64,000 nucleotides of DNA, from assembly GCF_013409045.1 (NCBI RefSeq), contig NZ_JACCBT010000001.1, forward strand, positions 8,596,669 to 8,660,668, read 5' to 3'. The position numbers and the translations under genes were made by a program. Within the stretch, counting starts at the first letter, position 1, and the number at the start of each line of letters is the position of its first letter. Below the pieces are notes generated by a model, which searched no databases, was not told where the DNA came from, and was given only the letters and a program-made list of their open reading frames with translations. The stretch is from Actinomadura citrea. Its GTDB lineage: Bacteria; Actinomycetota; Actinomycetes; Streptosporangiales; Streptosporangiaceae. Positions 23,734 to 32,378 of this stretch are shown one piece after another.

Positions 23734-25176
23734 TCATCGATTCGTGTCGATCGCCATGACCACGGCCTTGGGCTCGGTGAAGAACTCGCGGCTGTAGGTG
23801 CCGCCCTCGCGGCCGAGGCCGGAGTCCCCGACCCCGCCGAACGGGGCGCGCAGGTCGCGGATGAAGAAGCAGTTCGTCCACACCGTGCCGGCCTTCAGGG
23901 CGGCCGACACCCGGTGCGCTCGGGAGAGGTTCTCCGTGAACACCATCGCGTTCAGGCCGTACGGGGTGTCGTTGGCCGCCGCCACGGCCTCGTTCTCGGT
24001 GTCGAAGGGCGTGACCACGGCGACCGGGCCGAAGATCTCCTCCCGGCGCACGCGCGCGGTCGGCGGCGCGTCGAGGACCACGGTCGGCCGGACGAACAGC
24101 CCTTCGGCGCCCACGCCGCCGGTGGCGATCTTGCCGCCCTCGCCGGGAACCCCGTCGAGGTACGCCTTCACCTTCGCGTAGTGCTCCTCGGAGGCCAGGG
24201 GACCGAGCTGGGTCGCGGGGTCCTTGGGGTCGCCGGGCACGAGGGCCTCGGCCGCGGCGATGAAGCGGTCCAGGAACTCCTGGTAGACCTCGCGCTGGAC
24301 GAACAGGCGGCTGCCGGCCAGGCAGACCTGTCCGGCGTTGCTGAAGATGGCCTTGATGGACCAGGAGGCGGCGAGGTCCAGGTCCGCGTCGGCGAACACG
24401 AGGTTGGCGCCCTTGCCCCCGAGCTCGAAGCTGACCGGTGTGAGGTTCGCCGCCGCGGCCCCGGCGATGGCGCGGCCGGTGGCGGACTCACCGGTGAAGG
24501 TGATGCGGTCGACGCGCGGGTCCCTGGTGAGCGCCTCGCCGACGGAGCCGGGTCCGTAGCCGTGGACGACGTTCAGCACGCCGGGCGGCATCCCGGCCTC
24601 CAGTGCCAGCCTCGCCAGCAGGGACGCGGAGGCGGGGGTCTGCTCGGCCGGCTTCAGCACCACCGTGTTGCCCCACGCCAGAGCCGGGGCGATCTTCCAG
24701 GTCTCCAGCATGAGGGGGAAGTTCCACGGCGCGATGGCGGCGACGACACCGGCCGGTTCGAAGCGGGTGTAGGCGTGGTGGCCGCTGTCCATCGGCAGTG
24801 CCTCGGCGGCCGACAGCCGCGCGTGGTCGGCGAAGAACCGGAAGTTGTAGGCCGACCGCGGAACGTCCTTGCCGCGGGTGTCGGAGACGGGCTTGCCCAT
24901 GTCGGTGGTGTCGGCCAGGGAGAGCTCGTCGATGTTGGCCTCGACCAGGTCGGCCAGCCTGTGCAGGATCGCGCCCCGTTCCGCGTACCCCATGCGCGGC
25001 CAGGGGCCTTCGTCGAACGCGCGGCGCGCGGCCGTGACGGCGAGACCGGCCTCCTCCCGGCCGCCGAGCGCCACCTCCGCCCAGGGCCGCCGGGTGTAGG
25101 GGTCGACGGTGGAGAATCGGCTGCTCTGGCGGGACTCGGTCTCCCGGCCGTCGATGACATGGGGGATCAGGTTCAT
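23734..25176 (-). CDS. NAD(P)-dependent aldehyde dehydrogenase, probable 2-hydroxymuconate (or 2-aminomuconate) semialdehyde dehydrogenase
   Basis: 480 residues, full-length ALDH. Catalytic Asn152 (PWNFP), general base Glu251 (FELGGKGANLVF) and nucleophile Cys285 (NAGQVCLAGSR) are in place, as is the NAD-binding FTGESATGRAI. The ALDH superfamily is broad. The specific call rests on context: it closes an operon with 4-oxalocrotonate tautomerase, 4-oxalocrotonate decarboxylase and an extradiol dioxygenase, where a ring-cleavage semialdehyde must be oxidised to its dicarboxylate. Coupled to the tautomerase by an ATGA overlap. A short CCGGA/TCCGG hairpin sits in the gap to the convergent regulator gene. 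Confidence 0.85.
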   Translation of the reverse strand: MNLIPHVIDGRETESRQSSRFSTVDPYTRRPWAEVALGGREEAGLAVTAARRAFDEGPWPRMGYAERGAILHRLADLVEANIDELSLADTTDMGKPVSDTRGKDVPRSAYNFRFFADHARLSAAEALPMDSGHHAYTRFEPAGVVAAIAPWNFPLMLETWKIAPALAWGNTVVLKPAEQTPASASLLARLALEAGMPPGVLNVVHGYGPGSVGEALTRDPRVDRITFTGESATGRAIAGAAAANLTPVSFELGGKGANLVFADADLDLAASWSIKAIFSNAGQVCLAGSRLFVQREVYQEFLDRFIAAAEALVPGDPKDPATQLGPLASEEHYAKVKAYLDGVPGEGGKIATGGVGAEGLFVRPTVVLDAPPTARVRREEIFGPVAVVTPFDTENEAVAAANDTPYGLNAMVFTENLSRAHRVSAALKAGTVWTNCFFIRDLRAPFGGVGDSGLGREGGTYSREFFTEPKAVVMAIDTNR

Positions 25177-25373
25177 GGCTGTTCCTCGTTGCGTTCTTCG
25201 ATGGTCACGTCTCCGGCGGCCCAGTGGGTGGCGGGCACCTCGCGGAGGATGACGCGGATGTTGCGTCGGGGTGCCCCGGTGGCCTCCTCGGCGGCCTCCG
25301 TCAGGCGGGTGATCAGTGTGCGCAGTTGCCCGGCCGGCCGGCCGGCGACCAGGGTCACCTCGATCAGGGGCAT
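25173..25373 (-). CDS. 4-oxalocrotonate tautomerase family protein
   Basis: 66 residues, the normal size of the 4-OT family. Pro follows the initiator Met (MPLIEVTLVAGR), the catalytic amino-terminal proline. Arg residues in GRPAG and RRNIRVILREV fit the positions that bind the dicarboxylate. It would ketonise 2-hydroxymuconate to the 2-oxo-3-hexenedioate used by the decarboxylase encoded at the head of the operon. ATG at 25373 overlaps the preceding stop. Confidence 0.85.
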   Translation of the reverse strand: MPLIEVTLVAGRPAGQLRTLITRLTEAAEEATGAPRRNIRVILREVPATHWAAGDVTIEERNEEQP

Positions 25374-25978
25374 CAGCGCTCTCCCGGCGTACGGGCCAGT
25401 GCGTCGGCCGCGTCGGCCACGGGGACGACCTCGGCGAAGACGGTGCCCATCAGGCGCAGGCTGCCCAGGTGCAGATCCTCGACGTAGCCGGCGACCGCCT
25501 CCCGCGCCACGATCGCGCGCAGGTCGCGGAAGAAGGCGGCGCGGACGGTCGATTCGACGCAGAAGTCGGTGCGCACACCGGCCACCACGAGCGTGCCGAC
25601 GTCGAGGTCGCGCACCAGCCCGTCCAGCTCGGTGCGGTGGAACGCGTCGAAGCGCGGCTTGGTGATCTCGTGGTCGCCCGGCGCGCGGTCGAGACCGGCG
25701 AGCAGTTCGCCGCCCCACGTCCCGCGCCTCAGTCCGCTCGCGCGCAGGAACGGGCTCCGCTCGGCCAGCAGCCCCACCTCGGCGTCCTGCGCCCACTCCA
25801 TCCGCACCCAGATGACGGGCCGGCCCGCGGAGCGGGCGGCGGCGGTGAGGGTGTTGACGTGCCCGACGAGGTCGTCCAGTCCGGTGACGCGAAGCCCGGC
25901 CCGCGCGAACACGCCGTCGGGATGGCAGTAGTCGTTCTGCATGTCGATGACGAGCAGGGCCGTCTGCCGGGCGTTCAT
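25373..25978 (-). CDS. Isochorismatase-family cysteine hydrolase
   Basis: 201 residues. The catalytic triad Asp12 (VIDMQNDY), Lys107 (ITKPRFDAF) and Cys140 (GVRTDFCVEST) is complete. Family members include nicotinamidase, ureidoacrylate/maleamate amidohydrolases and N-carbamoyl hydrolases. In a ring-cleavage operon the likely job is hydrolysis of an amide or enamine-derived intermediate. This hints that the aromatic substrate carries nitrogen. Start overlaps the regulator gene's stop. Confidence 0.85.
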   Translation of the reverse strand: MNARQTALLVIDMQNDYCHPDGVFARAGLRVTGLDDLVGHVNTLTAAARSAGRPVIWVRMEWAQDAEVGLLAERSPFLRASGLRRGTWGGELLAGLDRAPGDHEITKPRFDAFHRTELDGLVRDLDVGTLVVAGVRTDFCVESTVRAAFFRDLRAIVAREAVAGYVEDLHLGSLRLMGTVFAEVVPVADAADALARTPGER

Positions 25979-26700
25979 GTGCCGCCTCCGCGGGTGGCGG
26001 TCAGCGCGGCGTGCGCCGCGACGGCCGCGTCCAGGCGGTCGGGGTCGTCGCCCGCGATGGCCTCCACCAGTTCCTTGTGGACGGCCGGTCCGTCCACGTA
26101 TCGCGTGGACGGCTCGTTGGACGTGACGCCGCGCAGCCTGTTCTCCACGAACTCCAGCAGGGAGATATAGGTGTGCTGCAGGACCTTGTTCGGGGTTATC
26201 TCGGCGATCCGGCGGTGCAGGGCCCAGTTGGCGGCGAGGTAACCGACACCGTCCTGGGCGTCGCTCTCCACGGCCACGGCCATCGCCTCGGCCAGCCGGC
26301 GCAGATCCGCGATGTCGGCTTCGGTGCGATGCCGCATGGCCTCCCGCACGAGCAACGGTTCCAGCGCGTCGCGCATGACCAGGCAGTCGGAGACCGAGAC
26401 CGAGTCTCCGCTGAGTTCGAGCATCTTGCGGCCCAGGCGCACCAGCGGCGGCGGGGAAGCGACGAAGATCCCGCCCTTGACGCCCGGACGGACGGAGATC
26501 GTGCCGCGCGAGGTCAGCAGGCGGACCGCCTCGTTGAGCGTCGCGGCCGCCACGTCGAACTCGCGGCGCAGGCTGTCCCGGGTGCCGAGGCGGTGGCCGA
26601 GGGCCAGGGCGTCCTCGGCGATGCGCGCCTCGATCCTCCTGGCGACGGTCTCCGCCAGGGAAAGCCGGGGCAGATCGGTCGCCGCCTTGTCGGTGCTCAT
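25975..26700 (-). CDS. GntR-family regulator, FadR/FCD subfamily
   Basis: 241 residues from the ATG at 26700. The N-terminal winged helix (residues 15-85) contains 'LGTRDSLRREFDVAAATLNEAVRLL' and the wing 'TISVRPGVKGGIFV'. The C-terminal all-helical FCD effector domain shows 'ANWALHRRIAEI' and 'HKELVEAI' (metal/acid-binding His positions). FCD regulators sense carboxylic-acid intermediates. As a member of the ring-cleavage operon it is the natural controller of that operon, with the palindrome at 34334-34356 its candidate site. Confidence 0.88.
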   Translation of the reverse strand: MSTDKAATDLPRLSLAETVARRIEARIAEDALALGHRLGTRDSLRREFDVAAATLNEAVRLLTSRGTISVRPGVKGGIFVASPPPLVRLGRKMLELSGDSVSVSDCLVMRDALEPLLVREAMRHRTEADIADLRRLAEAMAVAVESDAQDGVGYLAANWALHRRIAEITPNKVLQHTYISLLEFVENRLRGVTSNEPSTRYVDGPAVHKELVEAIAGDDPDRLDAAVAAHAALTATRGGGT

Positions 26701-27821
26701 GTGGGGTGTCCTTCGACGGGGATGGGGGGAGCGGAGGGTTCTTCGACCCGTTCGTCCGGGTCCGGCCGGGCGACGCGCAATCCGAGCAGACGCGCGGCGT
26801 TGCCTCCCAGGATGGCGGTCTCCTGCCCGGCGTCCACGCCCAACGCGCGCACCGTCCGCAAGGGGTCGTGGTCGACCAGGTCGAACGGGGTGTCGGTGCC
26901 CAGGAGGACGTGGGCGGCCGTCATGTCCTTGACCAGCCGGCCGAGGGCGCCGGTGTCGAACACCGCGGTGTCGTACAGGAGCCGGCGCAGGTAGTCGCTC
27001 GGCGTGCGGCTCGTCACCCGCGCGACCGGCTTGCGCCGCCAGCCCAGATCGAGGCGGCCGCTGACGGCGGGGACGCATCCGCCGCCGTGCGCGAGGCAGA
27101 GGACCAGGTCGTGCCGGTCCAGCACACCGCCGAAGACGAGCCGGGACGTCGCCAGCGCGGTCTCCATCGGGTAGCCGAGCAGCTGGACCAGGTGGTAGTC
27201 GGCCAGCCGGTCGCGGGAGGAGACGCGGCTCGGGTGCAGCAGCGTGAAGCAGCGCCGTGCGGCGAGGGCCTGCCACAGTTCCTCGTTGACCGGGTCGTCG
27301 AGCTCCCGTCCGCCGCCGAAGGTGCCCAGGGTGGCGCCCACCATGCCGAGCTCGTCCAGGCAGCGGGCCAGCTCGTCCGCCGCGCCCGGATGCCCCACCG
27401 GCACGGTCGCCAGGCCGGACAGGCGGCCGCCCGAGCCGGCGACGAACTCGGCGAGCGCGTCGTTGGCCAGGCGCGTGACCTCCAGCGTGAGCCGGTCGTC
27501 GTCGGACTCGGAGGCGAACAGGAACGGAGGTGCGGCGACGACCTGGTGATCCACTCCCATCGCGGTGAGGGAGGCCAGGCGGCGTTCCATGTCGTGCTGT
27601 TCGGGAGCGAGCGGGATGGGCGATCCGGGCGCGAGCCCGCAGATCGCCGGGTCGAGGTTCAGCACGCGCTCCGCGCCGCGGGACAGGTCGGCCAGCCCCT
27701 TGCGCTCCAGGTGCCGCAGGAACGGCATCGGCATCGCGTGCGTGTGAACGTCGATGACCGGCGTCCGGGGACGGGGCCCGCGACCGGTCGGGTCTGCGTG
27801 GGGCACGGCCCTACTCACCAC
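26697..27821 (-). CDS. ACMSD-like amidohydrolase, probable decarboxylase of the ring-cleavage product
   Basis: 374 residues, GTG start at 27821 (a second GTG follows directly). The amidohydrolase_2 fold is clear: VIDVHTHAMP with HxH, FTLLHPSRV, VLCLAHGGG and LLGTDTPFD. The family includes ACMSD, gamma-resorcylate decarboxylase and the 5-carboxy-2-hydroxymuconate-6-semialdehyde decarboxylase of protocatechuate 2,3-cleavage. Sitting next to a LigAB-type dioxygenase and a semialdehyde dehydrogenase, decarboxylation of the carboxylated semialdehyde is the most economical reading. The fold also supports hydrolysis. Confidence 0.8.
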   Translation of the reverse strand: MVSRAVPHADPTGRGPRPRTPVIDVHTHAMPMPFLRHLERKGLADLSRGAERVLNLDPAICGLAPGSPIPLAPEQHDMERRLASLTAMGVDHQVVAAPPFLFASESDDDRLTLEVTRLANDALAEFVAGSGGRLSGLATVPVGHPGAADELARCLDELGMVGATLGTFGGGRELDDPVNEELWQALAARRCFTLLHPSRVSSRDRLADYHLVQLLGYPMETALATSRLVFGGVLDRHDLVLCLAHGGGCVPAVSGRLDLGWRRKPVARVTSRTPSDYLRRLLYDTAVFDTGALGRLVKDMTAAHVLLGTDTPFDLVDHDPLRTVRALGVDAGQETAILGGNAARLLGLRVARPDPDERVEEPSAPPIPVEGHPT

Positions 27822-28176
27822 GCTCGGCCATGTAGGAGTCGTACCGGTCTCCCAGCAGGGACTTGAGCAGCGCGGTGGCGGCGCCGGAGGTGCCCGCCGT
27901 CTCGCCCGTGCCGTAGATCAGCCGTGCGAGCTGGGAGAGCAGGTAGGGATGCAGGCCGAGTTCGAACAGCTTGCGGAAGTCCCGGTCCAGGATCGCCGTG
28001 CGCTCCTCGCCGGTGAGCGGATAGGCGTCCAGCACCTCCTTCTCGGACGACTCGAACCGGGCCCGCAGCTCGCGGTCCCATTTCAGGTCCTGCACGAGAT
28101 CGTTGGTCCGCAGCAGCGGGTCGAAGTATTCGAGTGCCATTTCCGGGTCGTCCATTCGTGTAGGCGGCGGGGTCAT
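27811..28176 (-). CDS. Extradiol dioxygenase small subunit, LigA-like
   Basis: 121 residues, all-helical. The central block 'PLTGEERTAILDRDFRKLFELGLHPYLLSQLARLIYG' region is the recognisable LigA pattern (only parts are quoted here as landmarks: AILDRDFRKL and LGLHPYLL). LigA caps the active site of LigB. ATG at 28176 overlaps the LigB stop (ATGA) and its own stop lies inside the start of the amidohydrolase gene, so the three are translationally coupled. Confidence 0.85.
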   Translation of the reverse strand: MTPPPTRMDDPEMALEYFDPLLRTNDLVQDLKWDRELRARFESSEKEVLDAYPLTGEERTAILDRDFRKLFELGLHPYLLSQLARLIYGTGETAGTSGAATALLKSLLGDRYDSYMAERGE

Positions 28177-29021
28177 GAAAGGTCCCAGCGGACCGCGCCG
28201 AAGCCGCAGCGCCACTGGTCGACGGCCGCGTAGCCCAGCGCCTTGCACGGGCGCGGGCCGATGGCGCCCATGACGACCATCCAGGACAGCAGCTCCGCGG
28301 TACCGCCGGAGCCGGCCTCTTCCATCCGCTCGAACGTCGCGTCGGTGAGGACCTTCTCGTGATCGCCCTCGACCAGCAGGTCCATCCACCAGCGGTCGAA
28401 CTTCTCGTCGATCTCCATGTAGCGGGGCCCGCCCGGCTCGTGGGACAGGCCGCCCGAGCCGAGCAGCCCGACCCGCAGCCCCGCCGGCAGCCGGGTGCGG
28501 ATCGCCTCGCCGAGCGTCTCGCCGAGCGCGTAGCAGACACGCTCGTCCGGGACGGGCGGCACCGTGCAGTTCTGGAGCACGGGGACGACCGCCACACCGG
28601 TCGAGACGAGGTCCGCCATGGTGACCGGGACCGAGAGGTTGTCGTCGTAGCGAAGGTTCTCGCGGACCGCGCGAACGCGCGGCGCACGGTCCTTCACGCT
28701 CTCGTACAGGACTTCGGCCACGTCCGGGCGTCCGGGAAGCTCGTAGTCCGCGACGCGCAGCCAGGGTTTGAACCACTCGTCGGGGCCGGAGTGCCGTTCG
28801 GCCAGGCCGAAGGTGAAGTCGGCGTAGTCGCTGACCAGGCCGTTGGCGATGTGGTCGTTGGCGATGACCAGGAGCACGTCGGTGCGGGACTCCACGACGG
28901 CGGCGTGGATCTCGGCGTAGGCCGCGAGCACGGTCTTCCGGTCGGCCTCGGGGGCCTTGTCGAACCAGCCGGTGAGGCCGGGAGCGTGGCTCGCGGCCAT
29001 GGCGACGCTGATTTCAGCCAT
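28173..29021 (-). CDS. Extradiol ring-cleavage dioxygenase large subunit, LigB-like
   Basis: 282 residues. The class III extradiol dioxygenase active site aligns almost residue-for-residue with LigB: iron ligands His12 (AASHAPGL), His57 (NDHIANG) and Glu243 (AELLSW), catalytic His194 (GGLSHEPGG). It should insert O2 into a catecholic or aminophenolic ring next to a carboxylate. Whether cleavage is 4,5 or 2,3 is not visible in sequence. The downstream set (ACMSD-like, ALDH, 4-OT, 4-OD) fits 2,3-cleavage followed by decarboxylation. Confidence 0.9.
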   Translation of the reverse strand: MAEISVAMAASHAPGLTGWFDKAPEADRKTVLAAYAEIHAAVVESRTDVLLVIANDHIANGLVSDYADFTFGLAERHSGPDEWFKPWLRVADYELPGRPDVAEVLYESVKDRAPRVRAVRENLRYDDNLSVPVTMADLVSTGVAVVPVLQNCTVPPVPDERVCYALGETLGEAIRTRLPAGLRVGLLGSGGLSHEPGGPRYMEIDEKFDRWWMDLLVEGDHEKVLTDATFERMEEAGSGGTAELLSWMVVMGAIGPRPCKALGYAAVDQWRCGFGAVRWDLS

Positions 29022-29898
29022 GGTTCCTCCGTTCTGTCTGGGGGTGGGCCGAGGCGTTCTGCCGCGGGCGACGCGTGTCGTCCCGCAGGCGAAGCACGAT
29101 CGCGGCGGCGGCCTGCTCGGCGGCGGCGGTCTGGATGCGGAGTCCTTCGGCGGCGTCGGCCGCGGCCGGGTCGCCGAGGTAGCCGTCCGGGGTGACGCGG
29201 CGTGCGTGCTCGTAGCCCTGGCGCCAGATGGCCAGTTCGCTGGGGCCCACACCGCTGGGTTCCAGCCGCGCGCGGACCTCCTCGCGCACCAGCCGCGGGT
29301 GGGTGTGCATCATGAGGGACGTCTCCCAGCTCCCGGCGTGGACGTCGACCGGACCGTCCGGCGGGGCCTCGTCCGGCCCGTACAGAGTCAGGTAGGGGTC
29401 GTCCGCTTCGAGGCCGATGCGCCGGGCCAGCGCCGGCTCGGTCACGAAACTCGCGTCCGCGTCCGTGCGTTCGCAGGCCGCTCTGACACCGTCGTGGACG
29501 GTGCGGTTGTGCAGCGCGTCGCCGTGCCCGGAGAAGCAGAACACGTGCCTGAAGCCGTCGCGCGCCATCCCGGCGAGCAGGTCGACCATGATCTCTCGCA
29601 TCAGCTCGGGCCGCACGTCGTAGGAGGCGGGGAACGCGCCCGAGACCACGTTGACGCCCCAGTAGTAGGGCGGCACGATCAGCGCCTGGACGCCGCGCTC
29701 GGCCAGCAGCGTCCGGACGGCTCGCAGCCGGGCCACCGGCAGGTAGACGTCCGTCCCGGTCGGCAGGTGCGGACCGTGCTGCTCGATCACGCCGAACGCC
29801 CAGAGCAGCACCGCGCCCGACCGGGCGGCCGCGTCGACCTCGTGCCAGGTCAGCTCCGCCAGCGTGCCGGCGAAGACGTCGCGGGTGCCGTCATCCAT
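29014..29898 (-). CDS. Creatininase-family metal-dependent amidohydrolase
   Basis: 294 residues. Conserved metal-site motifs: FGVIEQHGPHLPTGTD, 'FCFSGHGDAL' and 'VHAGSWETSLMM'. Family members hydrolyse cyclic amides or cut peptides (creatininase, MftE, FAPy deformylase). It overlaps the dioxygenase gene by 8 bp and the ABC ATPase gene by 8 bp. In this operon it may open or deamidate an imported precursor. Along with the isochorismatase-like enzyme it argues for a nitrogen-containing substrate. Confidence 0.85.
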   Translation of the reverse strand: MDDGTRDVFAGTLAELTWHEVDAAARSGAVLLWAFGVIEQHGPHLPTGTDVYLPVARLRAVRTLLAERGVQALIVPPYYWGVNVVSGAFPASYDVRPELMREIMVDLLAGMARDGFRHVFCFSGHGDALHNRTVHDGVRAACERTDADASFVTEPALARRIGLEADDPYLTLYGPDEAPPDGPVDVHAGSWETSLMMHTHPRLVREEVRARLEPSGVGPSELAIWRQGYEHARRVTPDGYLGDPAAADAAEGLRIQTAAAEQAAAAIVLRLRDDTRRPRQNASAHPQTERRNHG

Positions 29899-30769
29899 CG
29901 CGGCCCTCCCCGGGATCGGCGGCGGGACGGGCGCGGTCGCGCCGGTGGTAGGTCTTGGCCTGCTGCACCTGCGAGTAGACGTGCGCGCGCAGCTCCGCGA
30001 AGCGCGGATCGGAGCGCGTCGCCAGCTGCTCGCGTTCCGCGGGCAGGTCGATCGGGGTGTCGTCCATGATCACCGTGGGGGCCGCGGAGAGCACCAGGAC
30101 GCGCTGGCCCAGGTACACCGCCTCCTCGATGTCATGGGTGACGAACAGCACCGTCATGCCGAGCCGCCGCCAGAGTTCGCGGGTGAGGTCCTCCAGCTCC
30201 GCGCGGGTCTGGGCGTCCACCGCGGCGAACGGCTCGTCCATGATCAACACGGCCGGCTCGTAGGCGATGGCGCGGGCGATCGCCACCCGCTGCTGCATCC
30301 CGCCGGAGAGCTGCCAGGGGTAGGCGCCCGCCGCGTCCGCCAGGCCGACCGATTCCAGCGCCTCGGCCACCAGCTCGCCGCGCCGCCGCTTGGGCACCTT
30401 CTTCTGCTTCAGCGGCAGCTCGATGTTCTGCGCGACGGACAGCCAGGGGAACAGGCTCCGTCCGTACTCCTGGAAGACCACCGCCATGTTCTCCGGCGGC
30501 CGCAGCACCGGACGGTTCTCCAGCACCACCTCTCCGCCGCTCGGAGCCAGGAGGCCGGCGACGCACTTCAGCAGGGTGGTCTTCCCGGCGCCCGACGGCC
30601 CCACGATGCAGGCCAGCTCGCCCGCCGGGATCCCGAACGTGAGGTCGCGGATCGCCTCGACGGTGCGGTCGGCCGCCTGGTAGGTCTTCCTCAGCCCTCG
30701 CACGTCGAGCAGGACCGAGCCGCTCCCGGTGCCCACCGCGGTGGGGGACGCGATATCCGTGCCGGTCAT
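29891..30769 (-). CDS. ABC importer ATPase, nitrate/sulfonate/taurine type
   Basis: 292 residues from the ATG at 30769, which overlaps the permease stop; an upstream in-frame ATG at 30889 lies within the permease gene and is less likely. Walker A GPSGAGKTT (about 58-66), Q-loop VFQEYGRSLFPW, signature LSGGMQQR and Walker B VLIMDEPF are intact. SsuB/TauB/NrtD-like. Energises uptake through the two permeases upstream. Confidence 0.9.
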   Translation of the reverse strand: MTGTDIASPTAVGTGSGSVLLDVRGLRKTYQAADRTVEAIRDLTFGIPAGELACIVGPSGAGKTTLLKCVAGLLAPSGGEVVLENRPVLRPPENMAVVFQEYGRSLFPWLSVAQNIELPLKQKKVPKRRRGELVAEALESVGLADAAGAYPWQLSGGMQQRVAIARAIAYEPAVLIMDEPFAAVDAQTRAELEDLTRELWRRLGMTVLFVTHDIEEAVYLGQRVLVLSAAPTVIMDDTPIDLPAEREQLATRSDPRFAELRAHVYSQVQQAKTYHRRDRARPAADPGEGRDG

Positions 30770-31554
30770 GACTTTCCTTTCTGGGCTTGGCGCCACCCCC
30801 GGTACCAGCGCAGCGCGCGGGCCTCGAACCGCCCGAAGAGCAGCGACAGCAGGAACCCCAGCAGGCCGAGCAGCAGGATCCCGCTCCACATCTCGGGGAT
30901 CTCGAACCCGCGCTGGAACTGGACGATCGTGTAGCCGAGGCCGCTGGAACTGGCGAACATCTCACTGATCACCATGAGGATGATCGAGATCGACAGCGCC
31001 TGCCGCATGCCGGTGACGATCTGCGGGGAGGCGGCCGGCAGCACCAGGCGGCGCAGCCTGGCGGCGCCGGTCAGCCCGTAGGAGCGGGCGGTGTCGGCCA
31101 GCACCTCGTCGATCGCGCGGACGCCCTCGGCGGTGTTGAGCAGCACCGGCCACATCGACCCGATGACGATGACGGTGATCTTCATGGTGTCGCCGATGCC
31201 GACGAACAGCATCAGCACCGGGATCAGGACGGGCGGCGGGACCGCGCGGAAGAACTCCAGCACCGGCTCGGCCAGCAGCCTGATCCGGCGGCTGGACCCC
31301 AGCAGGACGCCGACGGTCACGCCCAGCGCCACCGCGCCGAGGTACCCGGCCGCCAGACGGGCGACGCTGGGGAGCACGTCGTCCACGATGCGGCTGGAGA
31401 ACCACGTCTCGCCGAACGCGCTCAGGATGGTCCGCAACGGGGGGAAGTAGAAGTCGGTGCTCGAAGCGGTCAGCACCCACCAGAGGGCGAGCAGCACGGC
31501 GGGCAGCCCCAGCAGGTAGCCGAGCCGTCCGGCGCCGCGGAGGACGGTCCTCAT
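30766..31554 (-). CDS. ABC importer permease, SsuC/TauC-like (second)
   Basis: 262 residues from ATG at 31554, about six membrane segments, BPD_transp_1 EAA-like loop 'DTARSYGLTGAARLRRLVLP'. ATGA overlaps on both sides. Works with the preceding permease; having two different permeases instead of one homodimeric permease is less usual for this class. Confidence 0.88.
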   Translation of the reverse strand: MRTVLRGAGRLGYLLGLPAVLLALWWVLTASSTDFYFPPLRTILSAFGETWFSSRIVDDVLPSVARLAAGYLGAVALGVTVGVLLGSSRRIRLLAEPVLEFFRAVPPPVLIPVLMLFVGIGDTMKITVIVIGSMWPVLLNTAEGVRAIDEVLADTARSYGLTGAARLRRLVLPAASPQIVTGMRQALSISIILMVISEMFASSSGLGYTIVQFQRGFEIPEMWSGILLLGLLGFLLSLLFGRFEARALRWYRGWRQAQKGKS

Positions 31555-32351
31555 GCCGGCACCTCCGTCCGCATCGACGCGTGCCAGGCCAGGACGCGCC
31601 GCTCCAGCGCACGGGTCAGGAGGTTCACGCAGACTCCGAGCGCACCGGTGACGAAGATCAGCGCGTACATCTCGGCGACGGCGTTGCTCGCCTGGGCCAG
31701 CCCGATCGCGCTGCCGAGCCCCGGGGACCCGATGATGAGCTCGCCCGCGACGGCCAGGACCAGCGCCACCGAGGCCGCGAGCCGCACGCCCGTCAGCAGG
31801 TACGGCAGCGCGGTCGGCCAGATCAGGTACCGGAGCCGGCCCCACCGGGAGAAGCGGTAGGCGGCCGCGGTCTCCCGGGCGACGGGGTCGACGTCCTGCA
31901 CTCCGTGGATCGCCTGCACCAGCACGGGCCAGGCGGCGGCGTACACCACCAGCAGGAGCGTGGAGCCGAGCCGCGTGCCGTAGAGCAGCACGGCCAGCGG
32001 GACGAGGGCCACCGAGGGGATCGGGCGCAGGAACTCGATGGTCGAGGCGGTCGCCTCGCGCAGGACCCGGACGCTGCCGATCAGCAGGCCCAGGCTCAGA
32101 CCGGCCGCGACCGCGATGGCCAGCCCGTATCCCCAGCCCCGGAGCGTGTCGAGCAGTGAGCCCCAGAACCCTGCGCTGCCGGCCTCGTCGGCCAGCGCCC
32201 GGACGATGGCGCTGAACGGGGGCAGCTCGTCCGGCGAGACCACGCCCGTCCGCGGCAGCACCTCGAGAAGCGCGGCGAAGGCGGCGACTCCGAGCAGGCC
32301 GAGGAGCGAGTCGGGCACGACGCCTCCGCGCCGCCGGCTCTTGATCATCAT
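31551..32351 (-). CDS. ABC importer permease, SsuC/TauC-like (first)
   Basis: 266 residues; ATG at 32351 with a second ATG right after. About six membrane segments, and EAA-like loop 'ETAAAYRFSRWGRLRYLIWP'. Lies 27 bp after the binding-protein gene and overlaps the second permease. Confidence 0.88.
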   Translation of the reverse strand: MMIKSRRRGGVVPDSLLGLLGVAAFAALLEVLPRTGVVSPDELPPFSAIVRALADEAGSAGFWGSLLDTLRGWGYGLAIAVAAGLSLGLLIGSVRVLREATASTIEFLRPIPSVALVPLAVLLYGTRLGSTLLLVVYAAAWPVLVQAIHGVQDVDPVARETAAAYRFSRWGRLRYLIWPTALPYLLTGVRLAASVALVLAVAGELIIGSPGLGSAIGLAQASNAVAEMYALIFVTGALGVCVNLLTRALERRVLAWHASMRTEVPA

Positions 32352-32378
32352 GATGTCCTCGTCATGTCACTCGTCCTG